NCBI GenBank assembly: GCA_009845505.1
Contig: VXZL01000670.1
Coordinates: 13,360 to 20,962 of the forward strand
Length of the DNA: 7,603 bases
Direction: 5' to 3'
Source: Candidatus Poribacteria bacterium
GTDB taxonomy: Bacteria; Poribacteria; WGA-4E; WGA-3G
In this document: positions 4,614-7,603 of the stretch, in pieces
Layout: every line of letters starts with the position of its first letter
Position numbering within the stretch: the stretch's first letter is position 1
Made by a program: the position numbers and the translations under genes
Notes under the pieces: generated by a model
Database searches by the model: none
What the model was told of the DNA's origin: nothing
What the model saw: only the letters and a program-made list of their open reading frames with translations

Positions 4614-7544
4614 TTACTTCCGTATGAGCATCTTCCGCGTTGCGGCGAAATCACCTGCCTTGAGTGTATAGAAATAGAGTCCACTTGCGACAGGTTCGCC
4701 CTGCGCGTTTCTACCATCCCAGTATGCCGCACGGCTCCGCCTGTGGTACATACCCGCACGCTGATGCCCTAAATCTAAATCCCGCACGACGCGCCCTTGG
4801 ATGTCATATATCGTCAGTGTCACATCGGCGGGTTTTGCCAACTGATACGGTATCCACGTTTCGGGGTTGAATGGATTCGGGTAGTTTGGCAATAGGGATG
4901 TCACCTCTGGAACCTGCCATGCCTCGGGATTTGCCAACCCCCGGAAGTGCTGGAAGAGATATTTTTGGACTTCCGGTGGGAGTTCTTGGAATGGCGGATA
5001 GTTTGCAAGTAGCATCAGTTGTGCACGCGGGGCTGCCAAGGTCCCATTTTCCAGGTCCCACGTCCCTTCATATCTCAACTTAAAGGTCGGCACAAGGCGC
5101 TCATCTATCCAGTCTGATATTTCTCCTAGGGACGGACTAATGCCGTTTCTTACCCATTCTGCTGGTATTTGTTGTGGATTCAGCGGATTCTTCAGTGGAT
5201 TCAAGAGTGTCCTCCACTCCTCTTCCTTCGGTTGAAACTCTTGTACCAATGTGAAGTCTATACGTGATACCCGGCTTTTGATCATGAAGAGGATACGGTG
5301 GGCATCTTCCGACCTTACCACTATTTTGGGATCTGCTGTGGATTCCAAAATTTTATAGAAATCTTCGCCGGCTTGTATGACTGTTTCTACGGCCCCTATT
5401 ATCGCCAAAGCGTTACCGAGAAAGGGAATGGCACCGATTCCCTGAACGACCAAACTTTGAACTGTCGTCCCCACCAATTCTTTAATTTTCGTATTGGGTG
5501 AAATAAGCGGAAACATAAAATAACCGGGTGTGTCCAGCCGCCGAGGATCTTCATCATTCAATGGATTTAAGACATTGAGGGCATCTGGAATGGCGACCCG
5601 ATGCGTCGGGACTCCGGGGATATCCAGTATAATAGTGCATTTTCTGATCTCAACCCCCGAGAAGGGCGCGCCAATCACTTCTACAAACTGAGCCTTTAGA
5701 ACAAAGTAGGTGGAGGTACACGCCTCGGGGGATGCCCATTCGCAATTCTCCGCCGCCTCCCCAAAGAATGCTACCTGCGAGATGAAATCATCCGGGGGTT
5801 TCAAATGGGCACCGATCTTTGTGAGATCCGCTATGCCTTCGTATGGCAGTTGATAGACATTTGTGCTTGTGGTTTCTGTACCAAACGCTATGGTGTTGCT
5901 GAAAGGACTAAAGGTTACGCTTGAAACCTTGCCAATGTTCCTCCCGTCTCCCAGAGAAAATTGCGTCGAACCCGTGTGTCCATCTAAGACACCGATTGTT
6001 TGATCCGAACTCCCACTCAGCAGCAGCGTTCCACTTGGGTCAAAAGCAAGGCTCTGCACAGCACCTGAATGTGGTTGACTTTGCTTCTCAAGCAACCAAT
6101 CCCCTGCTGCCCGCCACAAGATCACCCGACCATCTCTGTAGCCACTTGCGAGGCGAGAACCATCGGGACTAAAGGCAATAGAATCGACCTCTTTCAACGG
6201 CTCTGGTATTTGTAAGGGCGTGCCGACATCACCCGTGGTTACCTCCCAGAGCAGTACCTGGCCGTTATCATTCCCGCTGGCGAGCACAAGGGGCACGGTC
6301 GGATGAAAGGCGACGCTTGACACATTGTGGGTATGGGCCTGCAGCGTTGAGATTTTCCGCCATTCCGCCCGACGTGAAAAATACCTGTACACATGCACTT
6401 TGTCACCGTTTGTTCCACACGTCAGGAATCTGCTATCAGGACTAAAAGCGACACTCCGAACGGTGTTATCAAGTTTGAGGGGTAGGTGGTGTTCTGTCCA
6501 CGCTCCCGCTTCTGCCCAGGTACGCTTAGACCTGCGCCACACGCGGATATATCCACGCTGAGTCCCACTGGCAAACCATTTGTTATCTGGACTAAAGGCT
6601 ATACTGTTGACATCTCCGTGGTGATCGGTCCCTATTCCCTTCTCGTTCGGATTTTCATCTATAAGTCTACCGAGGTAGTCACCTGTGCTCCCTCCCCATA
6701 GATAGATGTGGTTGTCATTGCCGCCGGCTGCTAAGACATCTCCTTGCGGACTATAGACCACACATTTGACTGCTTCTTCAGGATTAGACAAGGTGAGCTT
6801 CAGATATTTATCACATTTGACTGCCTCTTCAGGATTAAACAAGGTGAGCTCCGGGTACTCATTCGCTGTATTGCCGTGGACAGTTGGTGTAGGTTGCCCT
6901 CTTGTGGTTTGCTTCAACGCTATCGGATTTGGCACATCCAAACCGACGAACATACGCCACTTCCCTTCTCGCTCACTGACTTTAACCATCAAGAGATTAT
7001 CGCCCGCGTGCAGGTTTACTTGAAAGGTATCTTGGTAACCTCTACTGCTACGGTTTACAGCATCGGTGTAGACGACGATACCGTTGAGCCAAACTTTGAT
7101 AGCGTCATCAGAACCGACTTTCATCGTTGCACCCTGATCTATCTTGGATTCAATATTAATCAGGGCATAAGATGTCGCATGATCTACATTGCCTTCTATA
7201 AACCCGATCGCGTTGAGAGTATCATTGATGTTACCGGCACCAAACAAATCAAACAATCTGGGTCTTTCTACAGAAATTTCCCCCGGGGTCCATTGGTAAT
7301 CTCCAACGAAGTCGCCCACGTTAGCACCTTCGTCCGCTATCATTTCTTCAGTAACCGCACCGGAGCTCGCTTCATTAAGTGAATCAAAATCTATAGAATC
7401 TGCTCCACCTTCATTAAATGGTTCTGGGGCGATCATCCAGAGCCAAGGTCCTGCAATATCTATTGTTTCTGCACTGGCACCCGCAATGATGCCTAACATT
7501 ATTAGACAGATTATCGTTGTAATCGCGAAGAGTTTCCTTTCCAT
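4614..7544 (-). CDS. Exported seven-bladed WD40 protein with C-terminal sorting/FlgD-Ig-like domain
   Basis: A 976-residue secreted scaffold or binding protein with no catalytic motif seen. Residues 1-25 are a signal peptide (likely cut after AGASA). Residues 27-205 form a PA14/jelly-roll-like region with GSDDAIKVWLNGIVVYT. A 17-residue duplication follows (about 229-262). Seven WD40 blades occupy about 258-570; their core strands start at AVKCVVYSP, DVNSIAFSP, TVRSVAFSP, NVSSVAFHP, EVDSIAFSP, AVQSLAFDP and KVSSVTFSP, enough to close one propeller. Residues 580-880 match nothing I know. They hold close cysteines (601, 609) and a Gly-rich hydrophobic stretch (about 694-725). Residues 885-976 form a sorting or FlgD-Ig-like domain: NYPNPFNPETWIPY, VTLTIYDIQGRVV, WDGRNAQGEPVASGLYFY, final RK. 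This tail usually marks export to the surface or outside. GGAGG lies 6 bases before the ATG. It is first of four codirectional genes here and may recruit partners for the downstream lipoprotein or caspase (inference). Confidence 0.95.
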   Translation of the reverse strand: MERKLFAITTIICLIMLGIIAGASAETIDIAGPWLWMIAPEPFNEGGADSIDFDSLNEASSGAVTEEMIADEGANVGDFVGDYQWTPGEISVERPRLFDLFGAGNINDTLNAIGFIEGNVDHATSYALINIESKIDQGATMKVGSDDAIKVWLNGIVVYTDAVNRSSRGYQDTFQVNLHAGDNLLMVKVSEREGKWRMFVGLDVPNPIALKQTTRGQPTPTVHGNTANEYPELTLFNPEEAVKCDKYLKLTLSNPEEAVKCVVYSPQGDVLAAGGNDNHIYLWGGSTGDYLGRLIDENPNEKGIGTDHHGDVNSIAFSPDNKWFASGTQRGYIRVWRRSKRTWAEAGAWTEHHLPLKLDNTVRSVAFSPDSRFLTCGTNGDKVHVYRYFSRRAEWRKISTLQAHTHNVSSVAFHPTVPLVLASGNDNGQVLLWEVTTGDVGTPLQIPEPLKEVDSIAFSPDGSRLASGYRDGRVILWRAAGDWLLEKQSQPHSGAVQSLAFDPSGTLLLSGSSDQTIGVLDGHTGSTQFSLGDGRNIGKVSSVTFSPFSNTIAFGTETTSTNVYQLPYEGIADLTKIGAHLKPPDDFISQVAFFGEAAENCEWASPEACTSTYFVLKAQFVEVIGAPFSGVEIRKCTIILDIPGVPTHRVAIPDALNVLNPLNDEDPRRLDTPGYFMFPLISPNTKIKELVGTTVQSLVVQGIGAIPFLGNALAIIGAVETVIQAGEDFYKILESTADPKIVVRSEDAHRILFMIKSRVSRIDFTLVQEFQPKEEEWRTLLNPLKNPLNPQQIPAEWVRNGISPSLGEISDWIDERLVPTFKLRYEGTWDLENGTLAAPRAQLMLLANYPPFQELPPEVQKYLFQHFRGLANPEAWQVPEVTSLLPNYPNPFNPETWIPYQLAKPADVTLTIYDIQGRVVRDLDLGHQRAGMYHRRSRAAYWDGRNAQGEPVASGLYFYTLKAGDFAATRKMLIRK
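6761..6862 (-). repeat. In-frame 51-bp tandem duplication inside the WD40 gene
   Basis: Two adjacent 51-base units (6761-6811 and 6812-6862) agree at 44 of 51 positions, with only 3 mismatches in the first 40. In protein they give NEYPELTLFNPEEAVKC and DKYLKLTLSNPEEAVKC. The unit covers the lead-in and first strand of WD40 blade 1, so one copy belongs to the propeller and the other extends the linker. The high identity suggests a fairly recent duplication. Confidence 0.85.
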
Positions 7545-7550
7545 GAGAAA

Positions 7551-7555
7551 CCTCC
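7551..7555 (-). promoter_or_regulatory. Ribosome binding site of the WD40 gene
   Basis: GGAGG on the minus strand, 6 bases before the ATG at 7544. It supports the start that gives a complete signal peptide. Confidence 0.8.
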
Positions 7556-7579
7556 ATCTCTTGTTATCTGCAGTGTGTT

Positions 7580-7600
7580 TCTATAACATGATTTTATCAT
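7580..7600 (-). promoter_or_regulatory. AT-rich leader of the WD40 gene with small palindrome
   Basis: On the minus strand ATGAT-AAA-ATCAT (7600-7588) is a perfect 5-bp inverted repeat, followed by TATAGA (7585-7580), which could be a -10 box about 35 bases before the ATG. A matching -35 box would fall outside the window, so this cannot be tested here. Confidence 0.2.
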
Positions 7601-7603
7601 TTT

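Noticed and set aside
6744..7382. 212-codon open frame on the + strand opposite the WD40 gene
   Set aside because: It lies fully antisense to a well-supported gene, its translation has no recognisable domain and is rich in odd residue runs, and I see no ribosome binding site that favours it.
1..7603. CRISPR array, tRNA, rRNA or transposase gene
   Set aside because: No regularly spaced repeat array, no tRNA cloverleaf and no transposase or integrase motifs were seen on either strand.

Overview
The window looks like a piece of a Candidatus Poribacteria (or closely related marine, uncultured) genome. The main clue is the last ~90 residues of the large WD40 protein. They carry the pattern NYPNPFNPETWIPYQLA, then AAYWDGRNAQGEPVASGLYFY and a final RK. 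From memory this tail is very common on exported poribacterial proteins. The N-terminal 'GPWLWMIAP' module of the same protein and the abundance of WD40, PEGA and FGE-sulfatase domains fit too. The assignment rests on recall, not on a database search.

All four genes lie on the minus strand, so transcription runs from high to low coordinates. In that order they are: (1) 7544-4614, a 976-residue exported protein with an N-terminal PA14/jelly-roll-like region, a complete seven-bladed WD40 propeller, a long unassigned region with a hydrophobic hairpin-like segment, and a C-terminal sorting/FlgD-Ig-like domain; (2) 4454-3555, a 299-residue lipoprotein of unknown family; (3) 3442-1607, a 611-residue exported caspase-like protease fused to a PEGA domain and an FGE-sulfatase (SUMF1-like) domain; (4) 1558 to beyond the left edge, a divergent Hsp70/DnaK-family protein with an atypical interdomain linker. 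Each gene has a strong Shine-Dalgarno sequence 5-8 bases before its ATG.

The gaps are 159, 112 and 48 bases, so an operon is plausible. However, the 159-base gap carries a possible internal promoter framed by a 9-bp inverted repeat, plus direct repeats of TAACGTGAGTT. The 112-base gap begins with what looks like half of the GGTTGGGTTGAAC-type dispersed repeat.

Functionally, three exported or envelope proteins (propeller scaffold, lipoprotein, caspase with a ligand-binding-type FGE domain) sit next to a chaperone-like ATPase. Caspase, WD40 and FGE domains are often fused in bacterial orthocaspases and conflict proteins; here WD40 and caspase are separate neighbouring genes. An envelope-located recognition-plus-protease module is a reasonable hypothesis, not a demonstrated one. 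No tRNA, rRNA, CRISPR array, transposase or integrase was seen.
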